A DNA stretch of 31,340 bases from positions 1 through 31,340 of the forward strand of contig JAWQRN010000327.1 in NCBI GenBank assembly GCA_033557685.1. The letters are read 5' to 3'. This DNA comes from Sperchopsis tessellata. Lineage: Eukaryota > Arthropoda > Insecta > Coleoptera > Hydrophilidae. Position 1 is the stretch's first letter; the number at the start of each line of letters is the position of its first letter. The notes below the pieces were generated by a model. It ran no database searches. It was not told the DNA's origin and was given only the letters and a program-made list of their open reading frames with translations. Positions 20,835 through 31,340 of this stretch are shown here, one piece after another. Position numbers and translations under genes: made by a program.

Positions 20835-22020
20835 TTAATACCATAAGTGAGTAGATACTTTTGCCAATGACAGTGCATTAAAATGTTTTGTCCATATCAG
20901 ACATTCATCGATGTGAATAACCAAGAACTTTACTGACGAGCTTAGATTTAACGATTCACCTTGAATTTTTATTTCAGGAGATCTAGAGTCAATCCATATT
21001 CCTACTGATAAAAAGAACACAATTTGTTTTAGCAGCGTTTAAGAGAAGCTTGTTAGATATAAACTACTGTTTCAAAGCTGCGTAATAATCAAATTAGTAT
21101 CGTTAGCATAGTTGACAACTGTATGTGGTGTATTATCAATGATGTGGAATATATCTCTAATAAAAAACAAGTAAAAGAAGCGGACCCAAGACGCTGCCCT
21201 GAAGTACACCAGTTTTAATTATAAGTGTGGATGAACAAGTTGAAACACAAAAGTGCCTAACACATACTTGTTGTGATATATTAAAGAAGTATGAAGAGAG
21301 CAATCTCAGGGGATATACCCCTAATTCCGTATTGAGAACACTTCTCCAGTAATAAGGCGTGACCAATAGAATCAAACGTCTTAGACAGGACAACAAAAAG
21401 ACCAAAAGCCATATTTTTTGACTCCACACAATCCAAAATAAATTGAACGAAATCTAATATAGCTGTGTCGATACCCTTAACAGGAAAAAATGCGTGTTGG
21501 TTGGAATTTAGATTATGGTGCTGTTGAATAAAATCAAAAATTAGATTTTGCGAATTCATATATTTTGGAGATAGTTGATACTATCCTAATTAGCCGATAG
21601 TTATCGACGCACGCAGGGTCTCCCTTCATGTGAATGGGAATTACATGAGCAATCTTTAATTTTCTCCTTCAAATGCTTGATTTAGTAATATTGTTAAAGT
21701 TTCAACAATACCCAAGAAGCGTTTCCTAAAGATGAACAAAAGAACTCCCACGGAACCAGCACTTCTCATGTTTTTCAAACTGTAATTGATATTAAAAATG
21801 TCATTTGAAGAAATAAAGGCTTGCGAAATAACCTCATTGAAATTGATAAACACTTCGTTACACTTTTCCACAACTTCAATTGGTGTATGACAACCATCAA
21901 AAAAGACACTATTATGTTTCGGTCGTCCAACAGGACCGTTAGCGATACCCCACACCGCGAGCAATTTGTTCCTGGCAGATGGTATTCTATTTGAAAAATA
22001 TTTTTTCTTTTCTTTCTTTA
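20835..22020 (-). pseudogene. LINE reverse transcriptase remnant with both key aspartates substituted
   Basis: Minus-strand pieces in order: KKKYFSNRIPSARNKLLAVW near 21945-22005, RPKHNSVFFDG and then EVFINFNEVISQAFISSND near 21800-21925, LTILLNQAFEGEN near 21656-21695, KIAHVIPIHMKGDPACVDNY then RLIRIVSTISKIYEF near 21555-21655, NSNQHAFFPVKGIDTAILDF near 21450-21515, FVVLSKTFDSIGHALLLEK near 21345-21401, GVLQGSVLGPLL near 21180-21215, VVNYANDTNLII near 21080-21120 and SSSVKFLVIHIDECLIWTKH near 20890-20950. In motif A the usual FVDLSKAFD reads FVVLSKTFD, with GTC at 21389-21391. In motif C the YADD box reads YAND (21099-21110). Both changes remove catalytic residues. Confidence 0.85.
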
Positions 22021-22204
22021 CAAGGCCATTTGAACAAGCATATTATTACAGTTTATTCTACATTCAGGTATATATGTGCATATTGTTTTAGTAACTACAA
22101 TATTTCCTTAAACTCTTTAAATCATTAGATATCCAAGGTTTTTTGATGATATTATTGGCGTAAAAGGTTCTAAAAGGAAAAACATATCCAGAGAGGCATC
22201 AATA

Positions 22205-22790
22205 TTTACGTCAATATCTACAAATTTTAGTAAATTGTCCCAAGAAGTGTGGATCACAGTCATTAAAAAATGAAACATTTGCATCATTGTAAATAAGCTT
22301 ACAGAATTTAAAATTATTTGTTGCTACAAGGATATCACAATATAAAAGTTGACCTTTATGATCCGAAAAGCAAGTATCAATAAGTTCGGAACAAGTATTT
22401 TTAGGAATATTACTTATAAAATTATCCAAGCACGCACTAGAATGTTAAGTCACACGTGTATGGTCCCTAATTGTAAACAATAAATTGAATGATTCTAAAT
22501 TCTATACTGTCATTGTATCTACATAATGTGTTGATGTTGAAATCAACAGCCGTCACCAAATATTTATTATCACGATTAATTATATTTAATACCCGGTCTA
22601 GAATATCAAAAAACTGTTGTTTATTTCCAGTTGGCGATCTGTAGATATACACAACTATTAAGCTGCTACCCCCGATAGTAAATTCTGCGGCAGCGCATTC
22701 AAAAACGCGACATACTGACATACTGTCCCGCCACCACGCACGTGGTCGCTTCTACAGAAGTTTGAAATTAGCCTGTACCCATGTGGTTAC
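22205..22790 (-). pseudogene. LINE endonuclease domain remnant
   Basis: In order on the minus strand: GYRLISNFCRSDHVRGGGTV near 22725-22785, a frameshift, then FECAAAEFTIGGSSLIVVYI ending in YRSPTGN near 22620-22700, DRVLNII, and YLVTAVDFNIN near 22530-22562, where the usual GDFN is AVDFN with the aspartate kept. After a stop comes TRVT-stop-HSSACLDN near 22420-22460, then FISNIPKNTCSELIDTC and FSDHKGQLLYCDILV near 22320-22365. The SDH catalytic motif is present. Together these are the core and end of an apurinic-type endonuclease, which nicks the target for primed reverse transcription. Two stops and at least one frameshift show it is dead. Confidence 0.82.
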
Positions 22791-22800
22791 ACACACGAAA

Positions 22801-24293
22801 GTTCCGTGTGTCGAAATGAGATGCTTTTTTTATTATCAAATATATTATAGAAATTTTTTTTTATTTATTATGTAACTTTGTATGATAGCGAGATTATTGC
22901 ACATACTATTGAACGGAAAGCTCTATTTTACTTGAGAATTTTAGGCAAAAAGTATATTTTAAGTGATATATGTTTACGAGCATTATTGGAACATTAGTCT
23001 AAGAATAATTGCGAGCGAAAAGAAGACATATAGTTGTATGTTTTTACGTTGGACTACAAAACAGACTAAAGAGGAACGAGTTTGCCATTTCATTCTGAAT
23101 AATCTAAAATTAGAGATTTGTCGCATATTTTACAACAATTTCACATTATTCGAGCTTCGAAAAAACTCATTTTGTGTTGTGTGTTCTTATTCATAGCTAG
23201 TTAACATAAATATACGTCCAAGTATCACTCATCAAGTTGGTTGTAACTGAGTTTATGGTTCGTACCTACTTTACTTACATAGTTAATAATTTGTTTACAA
23301 CATGAAACTACCAAAATATAGTCCTAAGTGTGATATACAATGACCTGCTACACTTGAACTGCATTACAAAATAATCTTCTAAAAATTAATTCTGCATACC
23401 CCAGAAGTGAGTTGATCGTCTGAAACGAGCTGCTTTGGGGATTAGTAAATGCGTCTGATATTCTGGAATGTTGCTTCATTTAAAGTTCATGCATATAACA
23501 AAGTTTTATCGGATTTTTTACTAGACCCAACAACATATTTTCCATCAGAATCGATCAAAACTGTTTACACCACATAGTGAAATTTAAAAGCTCATATATA
23601 TTCCTTGATGGTATATTTTTAGACTGATGGATTATTTTTAGATTAAACCCATCATAAAATAAGTAGTAATTAGGGGTCTTGTAATCTTTGAGTACGCACC
23701 AATGAATTACTTTAGTTGCCCGCATTAAACATGTGTGCTTCTTCACGCCCATACATACCTACTAATACCCGGTTTAAAATTAGGGTTGCATCAACCTCAC
23801 CCATCCAAGGCGCCATTATAATTGCTTGCTCACAGCCCCTCAACGGGTTCAGTGTAAAAGATAAATGTGGTCAGACCAACCAAGCTTGAAAAGCGCTTTA
23901 CCCACAGAATTGCCAGGCATAGATACTCGTCTCATTGTCTTTTAAAGTGGAAACTGTATTTTTAAACTGAGAATTTGATACTCCCAGCATAATATAATCC
24001 GCATGAGAAACACAATACATCAAGTTTCTGCAGACGCGTTTTTTGGTTGACAATTACATTAGGTTTACGTAATTATAAGAAAGTTTTATGGCATTACAAA
24101 AACGCTAGAGTTATGCAATGAATTTATTTGATGCTTATAGTTTTAAAATAATTGGCTTTTGTGTTGTTATTTACAGAACGATTGAAATTGAAAACAATGG
24201 GAAAATTTATAAATAATTTACGGAATTAATAGCCAAAAACATACGACTAGCTACTAGTAGAAATAAATCTTATTAGATTCGAAACCTAAAAAA
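22801..24293. other. Gene-free stretch
   Basis: No gene recognised. A patch at about 23740-24080 is richer in G and C than its surroundings, but neither strand shows a known domain. Confidence 0.55.
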
Positions 24294-24677
24294 ATGTATT
24301 TAAAATGTCAAGAGCTAATCGTGGCAGTAACTGCAGATGCTTATCCATACCTTCTGTGTCTAAGACCATACCTTCTGTATCTAAGAGAATTACCAGCACC
24401 ATCTATCAGTTTTCTTTTTCTTGGGCCTGCCTTCACCTATACCACCTCTACAGTACCTACATACATCTTTGTTGAAAGTTTATCCCTACCCACTGTCAAT
24501 AAATACCTAAACTCAGCGCAACGCCATGCTATCTTATACACTACTTTTAGGGTAACAACTCCTACTGTATTTATCTTGCTCTATTATAGTTTATGTTGCA
24601 CTAAGTATCTACCTTACATGGGTGTCAAAGCACTAATTTTGGTACCGCCAATATACCTGATGTGGAAGTGCGTATAG
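24294..24677 (+). CDS. Unassigned 127-codon open frame with an internal 7-residue duplication
   Basis: An ATG-started frame of 127 codons. The predicted peptide contains PYLLCLRPYLLYLR, encoded by two 21-bp tandem units (24345-24386), and later hydrophobic runs such as TVFILLYYSLCC. Nothing in it matches a family I know. The plus-strand codon pattern is not typical of a conserved gene, and the minus strand over the same bases is interrupted by stops. It could be an unrecognised transposon fragment or a chance frame in a low-complexity region. Confidence 0.15.
   Translation: MYLKCQELIVAVTADAYPYLLCLRPYLLYLRELPAPSISFLFLGPAFTYTTSTVPTYIFVESLSLPTVNKYLNSAQRHAILYTTFRVTTPTVFILLYYSLCCTKYLPYMGVKALILVPPIYLMWKCV
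24345..24386. repeat. 21-bp tandem duplication
   Basis: Two adjacent 21-bp units, CCATACCTTCTGT(G/A)TCTAAGA taken as one consensus split at a single base difference. The unit length keeps the reading frame. Confidence 0.93.
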
Positions 24678-24999
24678 CAAATTATGGTTACTTAGAAAAA
24701 TTGATTGCGAAAATCATTTCAAATTGTCGTTGCTTTATTTATATTTATCAACTATGGCAACTATTATATGCTTTCAATGTGGCCAGAATTAAAGGAGAGC
24801 AGAAATCATGACAAGGGAAAAAGAAGGATACTATAGATACAGTCAGTCACTAAAGTGTTCGAATATCCATCAAATTCGTTTAAACCAATATAGGACTTAA
24901 TTTAATGTTAATTTAAAATTTTGAGTTTATTTTCTTAATGATTGCATATTTGTAAAAACACAGATAAACAAAGAAACAAAATTAATCGATCACTGCATA

Positions 25000-25775
25000 A
25001 ATTAGGGGATTCTCCTATTAATACATCGGGAAAACGTAAAATTTCTACTTGTAACCATAAAATATTCTGTTCAATGTAAGTTGTGCAGTATTTTAGTGCA
25101 TACCATAATAATATAACAAAAATTAAACCAAAACGAAAGGAACCTTCAGTTAAACTGCGCGAAACTGTTATTAAAATGCATAAAAATAAAATATATTGAG
25201 ATTTTTAATTTTGAAAAAGGTGTTGTTTACTGATGAAAGTGAATTTAATATTTTTAATTGCGATTGAAAGGATAAAGTGTGGAAGAAAGTTGGAAAGGAG
25301 CTGAATATTGAAAATAATATTCCAACAGTAAAAATAGTTTGGGATTCCGTATCGCCGCATCTGGAGTGGAAAATTTAGTATTTATAGATCAAATCATGGA
25401 TCGTCGAGATTCTTAAAGGCAATTTACTACCTAGTGTGAAAAAATAGTTCTTGGTAGGAACTGGATTTTCTAACAAAACCAAGAACCTAAACACACGGCT
25501 ATGGTTACACGGGAACGGTTGCTTTATAATGTTCCAAAACAACTGCTTTCACCACTTTAATAGCCCGATTTGATTCCCATAGAGCACGTGTGGGATTATC
25601 TAGATCGAAAAATTCAAAACACGCCATCACAAGTAAAGAAGCACTAAAAAATGCAATACTGTAGGAATGGGATAATATACCACGAAATTATACTGAATCA
25701 TTTGGTCATTCCATGCCAAAAAGATTAGTTGCAGTTATAAGCTGTTTTTGTATTAAATTTCCTTTTTGGATTTAA
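25000..25775 (+). pseudogene. Tc1 transposase remnant (DD34E)
   Basis: The transposase cuts and re-inserts the element at TA sites. Recognisable blocks are SGKRKIST near 25028-25050, KPKRKEPSVKLRE near 25127-25165, VLFTDESEFNIFNCD near 25220-25264, KVWKKVGKELN near 25277-25310, PHLEW near 25358-25372, EPKHTAM near 25483-25503, PDLIPIEHVWDYLDRKIQ near 25564-25617 and MPKRLVAVISCF near 25713-25748, ending at TAA 25773-25775. The first catalytic D is intact (GAT 25232-25234) and the E is intact (GAG 25582-25584). The second position is AAC at 25477-25479, asparagine where a QQDND aspartate is expected; it lies 34 residues before the E in the same frame. Stops and a frame change make it inactive, and the N-terminal helix-turn-helix part is mostly missing. 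Confidence 0.88.
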
Positions 25776-25820
25776 GAATTTTGTTTTATTTTCATTATTG
25801 TTGTAATTTATGCAGAATTA

Positions 25821-25826
<6 letters not shown>

Positions 25827-25862
<36 letters not shown>
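25827..25862. repeat. (TA)18 microsatellite inside the Tc1 element
   Basis: A perfect TA run of 36 bases between the transposase stop and the right terminal repeat, expanded after or at insertion. Confidence 0.95.
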
Positions 25863-25865
<3 letters not shown>

Positions 25866-25976
25866 CAATATTGATGTTAATAAAATAAATTTAAATTTGA
25901 AATGTAAATAATTGCTTGTACTGAAGTGTTAGTGAATTTGGGGAGTGTTCGAACACTTCTGTGACGACTGACTGTA

Positions 25977-28900
25977 CTACACTTGTTGTCTTTACATTAA
26001 GCCGCATATCCTTAAGTGAGTCTCCTCTACCGATATATATTTCAAGTGAGCCTCTTAACGTGTATTCTCATTTTGTGGTAATTTAGGTTCAGGACACGAG
26101 TCGGTTACTATGTAATAGTACTTTGTAGGTATTTTGTACGTACCTTTTTCAAAGGAGCAAAATTTTAATCCTTCTGACTAATCAAATTTGAATGGTCTAT
26201 TATGCTGTTGACAGACAGATCAATAAAGAAGGTGTAAATTCTACCAATCCGTGTTAGAAATACTATACATAATTTGAATCTGAGTTTTAGGAGATCCATT
26301 TAAATATACTAATCACAATAATGAATAATTAAAAACATATTAAATTAATTACATTGCCAAAACACATAATGAGATCCCTTATCGCCTTAGATATTTATCT
26401 GGGAAGTATTTTAGGCGTAATTTGCGTAATATTATCTCTTCATATGATCTTCGCTGATGATGACCTCCAATATGTCATATGTTTACATAAATATTATATA
26501 CGTACGCATTATTTTGATATTGTTCTCCGATGACCGCAGTGGCGGTACAAATTTTTTTTCTTGGAAGTGAAGTATAATTCTTTTGTTATTATTTTTTTTA
26601 TTATTTGCACGGATACAAATTATTAATTTTATAGTATTTGGGTTTATTAATAAAGGCCTTTAAGACTCATTATTACTAACTATGTTTTACCTACAAATCA
26701 TGGATAAAATATTTCCTTCATTTATTCATATATCTTTTATATACAATTTTATCTGGCTAAAGAACTTTTTCCCAGGACCAAAAAAGAGAAAAACAATATT
26801 TCGTTCGTAACATATTTTGAATACAGTAAAAAAGTACGTAATATAAGTATATAAAATGCCACAGAGACAATGGTTAAAAACTCTACTATATTGCAAAAAT
26901 ATTCTCTTTTCAAAATATTATTTACAGAAAATCTTGTATTATGTTGGTCACCACTGTACACATACATACATTTCAACAAGCAATTTATTCTAAACTGTTT
27001 TATAAATATTCATAATTATTTCTAAAAATTCAAAATATGTTAAGCAACCTTCATTTTCGTTACGGTGTTTCAACAGAAATTCAACATTCTAAAAACCTAG
27101 TATATCAAGTGATATTGCCCTTTATTCCAAAAAAGGATTACTACTAAGTCATCACTTAATTGTTTTAGCATATTTTTAGTATTTCATAAATTTATCATCT
27201 TTATTAATTTCATTCTGAATTTTATATACATGAATGTAAAGCTAAAAACTGTGACATGACACAAGTCCGATTTTATTGCAGTTTAAAAAGGAAGATACTA
27301 TTGAAATAATATTAATCAAGCGTGAAATTATATACTTAACTAATATTTAATTGAAATTACTTTATAAAAGAGCCGTAGTTTTGAGTTTACATGGGAAAGC
27401 ATACATATATGTTTGTCTCAACGGTCCATTAATAGAAAATATGAACTAGTAAATTAACCTACAACAGATTAGGTTTGTATTTAATGGATATTAGGTCTCA
27501 CTTTGAAAATTTAATAGAGATTTTTGTTCAATATAAGTAGGTATAAGTAGGTTTTTCGTGAGATAACCGTATGTTGGCTCTTGTTTTTACCGAAGTTTCG
27601 TCCACCTTTGCAGAGTATATTTTCAATACAAAAATTAATTATTACATGCTTGGACCAAATTGTATTAGTATATATTTCCTTAGTCAAGTTTGATCTTTGA
27701 TGGAATTTCACCATGTCCAATAGGTATATTACAGACACAGTAATAACATATGTTGTTCACAAAATGAGCAAGCAAAATATATTGTTCATATGTTGTCTGT
27801 ACAAATGGATTTACTCATTGTATAAAACTTACTGAAAAAATAATTAATTTACCTGACCTTCTGGTCTGTGTTTGACAATTATTTTATACTACAATGTTCA
27901 TATTTTACCAATAGTTCGATGTAATTTTTGAATTTTCAAATTAAGTGTAGATTGCATTAGATATAATTTATAGCTTAAAGAATGTTTACATACATTTTGG
28001 AATGAAAATATTGGCATTCCATAGCATATTAATTACTTATCTTATTTATTTTTAATCATCTGTTTAACTTCGCAACTATTCAATCTATTTTGAAGGATTT
28101 TCTTCCACAGAATATAAATCATATATTCATAATGATGGATTTTAAATTAATTTGAAGGAAAGTTAATTTTTCTGTGGAATAATTAATCTTCTAACAAGAT
28201 CGGCATTACCTGGTTTGTATGGTTTCGAACAGAAATAAAAAAATATTATAATAGAATTCCAACGTTGCATAAATAAATTGTATCGAAACAGAAGTGTATA
28301 TATAGCACATTTTATAATCGTTATGTATAAAAAATCTTATATTATTGAAGTTTTCTTTTTCTACCGATGAAATCATAATAAAATTAATATATTAAATCAG
28401 TGCGTAGTCTAATCATGTTTGTCTTTGGCCTTAGTACCATGACGGACTGCATGGACTACCTATTCATGTGTAATATACCAGTCTTGAATATTTTCTTTTA
28501 GCATATAAGCTAAGTAGGTTGGTTTCGGTTGGGTTTAGAAATGGAAGAATTAGTATTGGAAACAATTCAATACTATTCTGACTAGAGTTCCACCGAAAAA
28601 TAGTCTAGGCTGAACGACAATTGTCGAGGCCAATTAAAAAAATATAAAAAAAATGTTGTGTTCATGCAATCAATCAGCCATTAAATAATTTTCTTTATTA
28701 TCTAAATTAATATAGTATTCATTTCTATTTTGAAATAGTTTCACACAAAGGGAGAAAATTGATTATATTTCGAAATTAGGGCCAAACAATTAAACCTAAT
28801 TAGTACAAACAATATTTCAGCTACATAACAAATAAAATACTACTTTGTAATAAAAATATTGTTGAACCAATTCGGCAATCTTGCCAAAAGATTTTTTTAC

Positions 28901-29284
28901 TACAAATAAAAGTTAATTCTGAAACGATAAAAATTACCTTTCAAATGGCTATCCAAATGTAATAAACCAAATCGAGGAGTTAATGTCACTTGCACAAAAA
29001 AAACACTGAAGCAAAACCACAGCTGGCGAAATATAAACGACAGGTGCGTTCGCCGAAACAAAACCACAAATCCAAGAGCAAATAAAAAACAACGCACAAA
29101 AACTCACTGTCTGTACACTGATCAGTCAATTAAACGAACTGTCATTCCTCAAAAAATGTTTTTTTCTGTGAGAAAAAAGTAACAAAAACAAGCAACACTA
29201 CATATTTTCCGGAAAAACGTCTTTTGTTTTTCTACAGGTTAACATGCAATTGTCATTGATTAAAAGTAATCAAGTTGTCCACGC
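25977..29284. other. Gene-free AT-rich stretch
   Basis: I recognise no gene or element here. Frames are short. A single FADD-coding word at 26450-26461 and short inverted words around 28100-28190 are too weak to name. Confidence 0.55.
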
Positions 29285-29660
29285 TACGACAACACATAGC
29301 AGATGTATTTGATACGAAATAGTCTATTGAATACGAGCGGTCAGTGATCGAAAACTGCGATCAACGTGTGCACTCTTCGCTGTATAAAACAACACGGTGT
29401 GCTTCGTACGGCGTACGACATCACAATACCGTGCCTCGGATAGAACACGAGACTAGTCGGCATACCGACCGCTTCGCGACGTACGGGAGGTTGGTGTGTA
29501 TGTTGGTTGATCACAGATTGCCGTGAATGTAATTCGGTGCGGACCGATTCTCGTCTCTCCCACAAGATCACGACGGCCACGGACACAACACATATGTATT
29601 TGCCAGTCATTGTCTGACCACCGCACCAGGCTGCCTGCTGAAGGGTGACGGATAGTAGGG
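29285..29660. other. CpG-rich stretch
   Basis: About 35 CpG dinucleotides in 375 bp, several of them in runs such as TTCGTACGGCGTACGAC and GACCGCTTCGCGACG. This is far denser than anywhere else in the window and close to balanced base composition. A 5' regulatory region or first exon of a gene lying outside the window is possible. On the minus strand an ATG at 29608-29610 opens a short hydrophobic start, MTGKYICVVSVAVVILW, that resembles a signal peptide, but no known domain follows and no gene is proven. Confidence 0.5.
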
Positions 29661-31340
29661 GAGCTTGAACGACTCAGGATGTTCCATTTACAAAAAAGAT
29701 TTATTTTGAAATATAGCTATTTTAGGCTTTCAGTTCAAGGTCACCTTATAATGGTAATTTGGACGTCAGTCTGGTTGATGATTTCAAGGAACACTGACCC
29801 TCCTGCTGGTTGGTGGTCCTTATGCGGAGTAATATTCAAGATCTGCAAATGCGCTTTCCTAACATGGGATTTATCGTTAAAGTTGTAAAGCGTATCACTA
29901 CAGAAATTAAAAGATTTATTTTATGTAAAATCAATATGAAAAATAATAATTTATCTTAAAACTCGGCATTTATGTCCCCTTCCGCGAATTGCTAAACTGG
30001 AAGAAATTAATGAAAAACTGGAAAAAGAGTAGTATATACATTTATAATTTATGCTTTGGAGGGTGTTAAAATAAAAATTTTAAACACCATCATGTGCGTT
30101 TGTGTACTTCGCTTTTTAGATTAACTAGCTATCAGTGAGGTACATTTCCACATAACTCAAATAATATTTTTATTATTTGTATGTATTGGTAGAAACCCAA
30201 ATGAAAGTTAAAAATTAACCAAAATTAATTCAGTTTGATAAAATAAGTTGAATTCTTAAACCCTAGGTCCATGTTATATAAATATATTACATATCACAAT
30301 CGGCCTTCATTCATCCACTCGCCACGGTTGTGCGTTCTACTCATCCACGTGACAATTGAATGGGGATGAAGAGAAACTATGTTTAATACATGTGTAGATT
30401 TAGGAAATTTGCAGAAGGGTTAATTAAAAGAAATAAACCTCAAAAGTAAAAAAAACTAAAATAAATATATCAGTCCCATACTTCTTGAATTTTATCCCTC
30501 TTGTATATATTCGCTTATGATTTCTTGTTTATTCTGATGTGTTCTCTAAATACCCGATTGATGGCCGTATAGTAGTATCATTGCAAGTTTATCATTATAT
30601 TCCTCATTATATTTTACCATTTTAAATTGTTATCTTCCCACTAATTGTTTTTCACCGTATTTTACCTTTCGATTACCTTGCTTAGTATCGTTGAGGTGTA
30701 CTTCTATTAGTGAATCCCATTTCATTAATTTGTTAAATGTCATAAACAAGACCCTTCTAAAATATTCTTTAATCCATCCCTGTAGTAAGCGTCATGTCTC
30801 TTCTTATTGTAACGTTAACTAGCAAGCTGTGATGATAGTTTTGTATATTTTTACATATATTGCGGCAATTGCTTGTTATTTGTCCCAATTGTATTTTTTC
30901 ATTTTAATTAAGCCCTAGAACATTATGCGACCCTACGAGATATATTCCGGAATTCGCACGAAAGCAGATAATTTCAGGGTAGACTTATTTACTTCGTGTT
31001 CGAGTCAAGATTACGCATTGTCGTACTCAAAAATTATTGTTATATTAGATGTTAAAATATTTTTTCTGAAATGTGATATACAACTTATTTCCTAAAACTT
31101 ACTGTAGATTGTATCCAATAGTATGGATAATCGCTTCTCACCTGCAAATAAAAACATCATTATAATACGTCATTTTTTTGAAAGAATATAATAATTACAG
31201 ATTGTTTACCAAACATTATATGATACAAGAATTTGTTGCTTCCTTGGCCGTACATAAATGTGCAATTTTAATATTTGATTTTAATCAAATATCAAGCAAA
31301 CCGGCCAAGTCGATATATTGAATACAGAAATGAACTACGT
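29661..31340. other. Gene-free AT-rich stretch to the window end
   Basis: No gene recognised. The end carries a perfect 10-bp stem with a 2-base loop at 31271-31292 (ATATTTGATT, TT, AATCAAATAT). Confidence 0.55.

Larger units (their letters stand above)
20835..22800 (-). mobile_element. Jockey/CR1-type LINE, inactive, lacking its 3' end
   Basis: Read on the minus strand from about 22800 down to 20835, this is a nearly colinear ORF2 with an endonuclease and a reverse transcriptase. It is one copy of a different family from the RTE-like LINE at 15.4-17.9 kb. The 5' limit is near a GYRLISNFCRS block at about 22740-22785. The copy stops after the RT thumb (VSTHLWY at about 20835-20855), before the usual C-terminal domain and tail, which is unusual because LINE copies are normally truncated at the 5' end. 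No target duplication was found. Confidence 0.85.
24840..25974 (+). mobile_element. Tc1-family DNA transposon, internally deleted, with both terminal repeats and TA target duplication
   Basis: The left end at 24840 begins CAGTCAGTCAC and the reverse complement of the right end at 25974 begins CAGTCAGTCGTCAC. Both then share AAGTGTTCGAA, giving an imperfect inverted repeat of about 35 bp. TA at 24838-24839 and TA at 25975-25976 flank the ends, as expected for Tc1/mariner integration at a TA site. The element is about 1135 bp, shorter than the 1.6-1.7 kb usual for a complete Tc1 element, because most of the N-terminal transposase coding is gone. An (AT)n run lies in the 3' part. Confidence 0.9.

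Noticed and set aside
26450..26461. FADD-coding word followed by DLQY, like a LINE motif C
   Set aside because: Only about ten residues look similar and no RT motif lies on either side within several hundred bases.
29735..29743. TCAAGGTCA, an orphan nuclear receptor-type half site
   Set aside because: A lone 9-bp match near the CpG-rich stretch; no promoter or gene is demonstrated.
30470..30810. T-rich patch whose reverse strand looks faintly like a LINE ORF
   Set aside because: No RT or endonuclease motif could be read in any frame.
31271..31292. Perfect 10-bp stem with a 2-base loop
   Set aside because: Very AT-rich, so short perfect palindromes are expected; no T-run or gene context to call it a terminator.

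Overview
This window looks like gene-poor, AT-rich nuclear DNA from an animal, most likely an arthropod and probably an insect. I see no bacterial operons, no rRNA or tRNA genes, no CRISPR array and no recognisable host exon. The evidence for the source is the mix of decayed transposon families (Penelope-like GIY-YIG, mariner, Tc1, an RTE-like LINE and a Jockey/CR1-type LINE), the long (AT)n tracts and the very low coding density. The species call is inference; the transposon families are read from motifs in the translation.

Layout. 1-762: two Penelope-like GIY-YIG remnants, with a short inverted-repeat element between them that is flanked on both sides by (AT)n. 3134-3243: a small imperfect hairpin. 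3643-3985: the 3' end of a mariner transposase. 4235-4410: an (AT)24 tract and 27-bp tandem repeats. 5627-5805: a cluster of TCGA-centred repeats. 6215-6250: a possible pogo/Tigger-like terminus. 7122-8040: a roughly 0.9-kb long inverted repeat, the most striking structure here. 10807-11720: two divergent segments in the order A-B-B'-A'. 11725-12855 (minus): a LINE remnant that has lost most of its reverse transcriptase. 15373-17910 (plus): an RTE-like LINE whose motif A and motif C aspartates have been deleted. 19493-19738: 83-bp inverted-repeat arms around an 80-bp centre. 20835-22800 (minus): a Jockey/CR1-type LINE with both key RT aspartates substituted. 24840-25974: a complete-ended but internally deleted Tc1 element with TA target duplication. 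29285-29660: the only clearly CpG-rich stretch.

How it works together. Nothing in the window makes a functional pathway. All recognised coding regions are broken by stops, frameshifts, deletions or loss of catalytic residues, so the sequence reads as a graveyard of mobile elements in an intergenic region or a very long intron. The inverted-repeat structures at 0.4, 7.1-8.0 and 19.5 kb could fold into hairpins if transcribed and are the best candidates for something not yet described.
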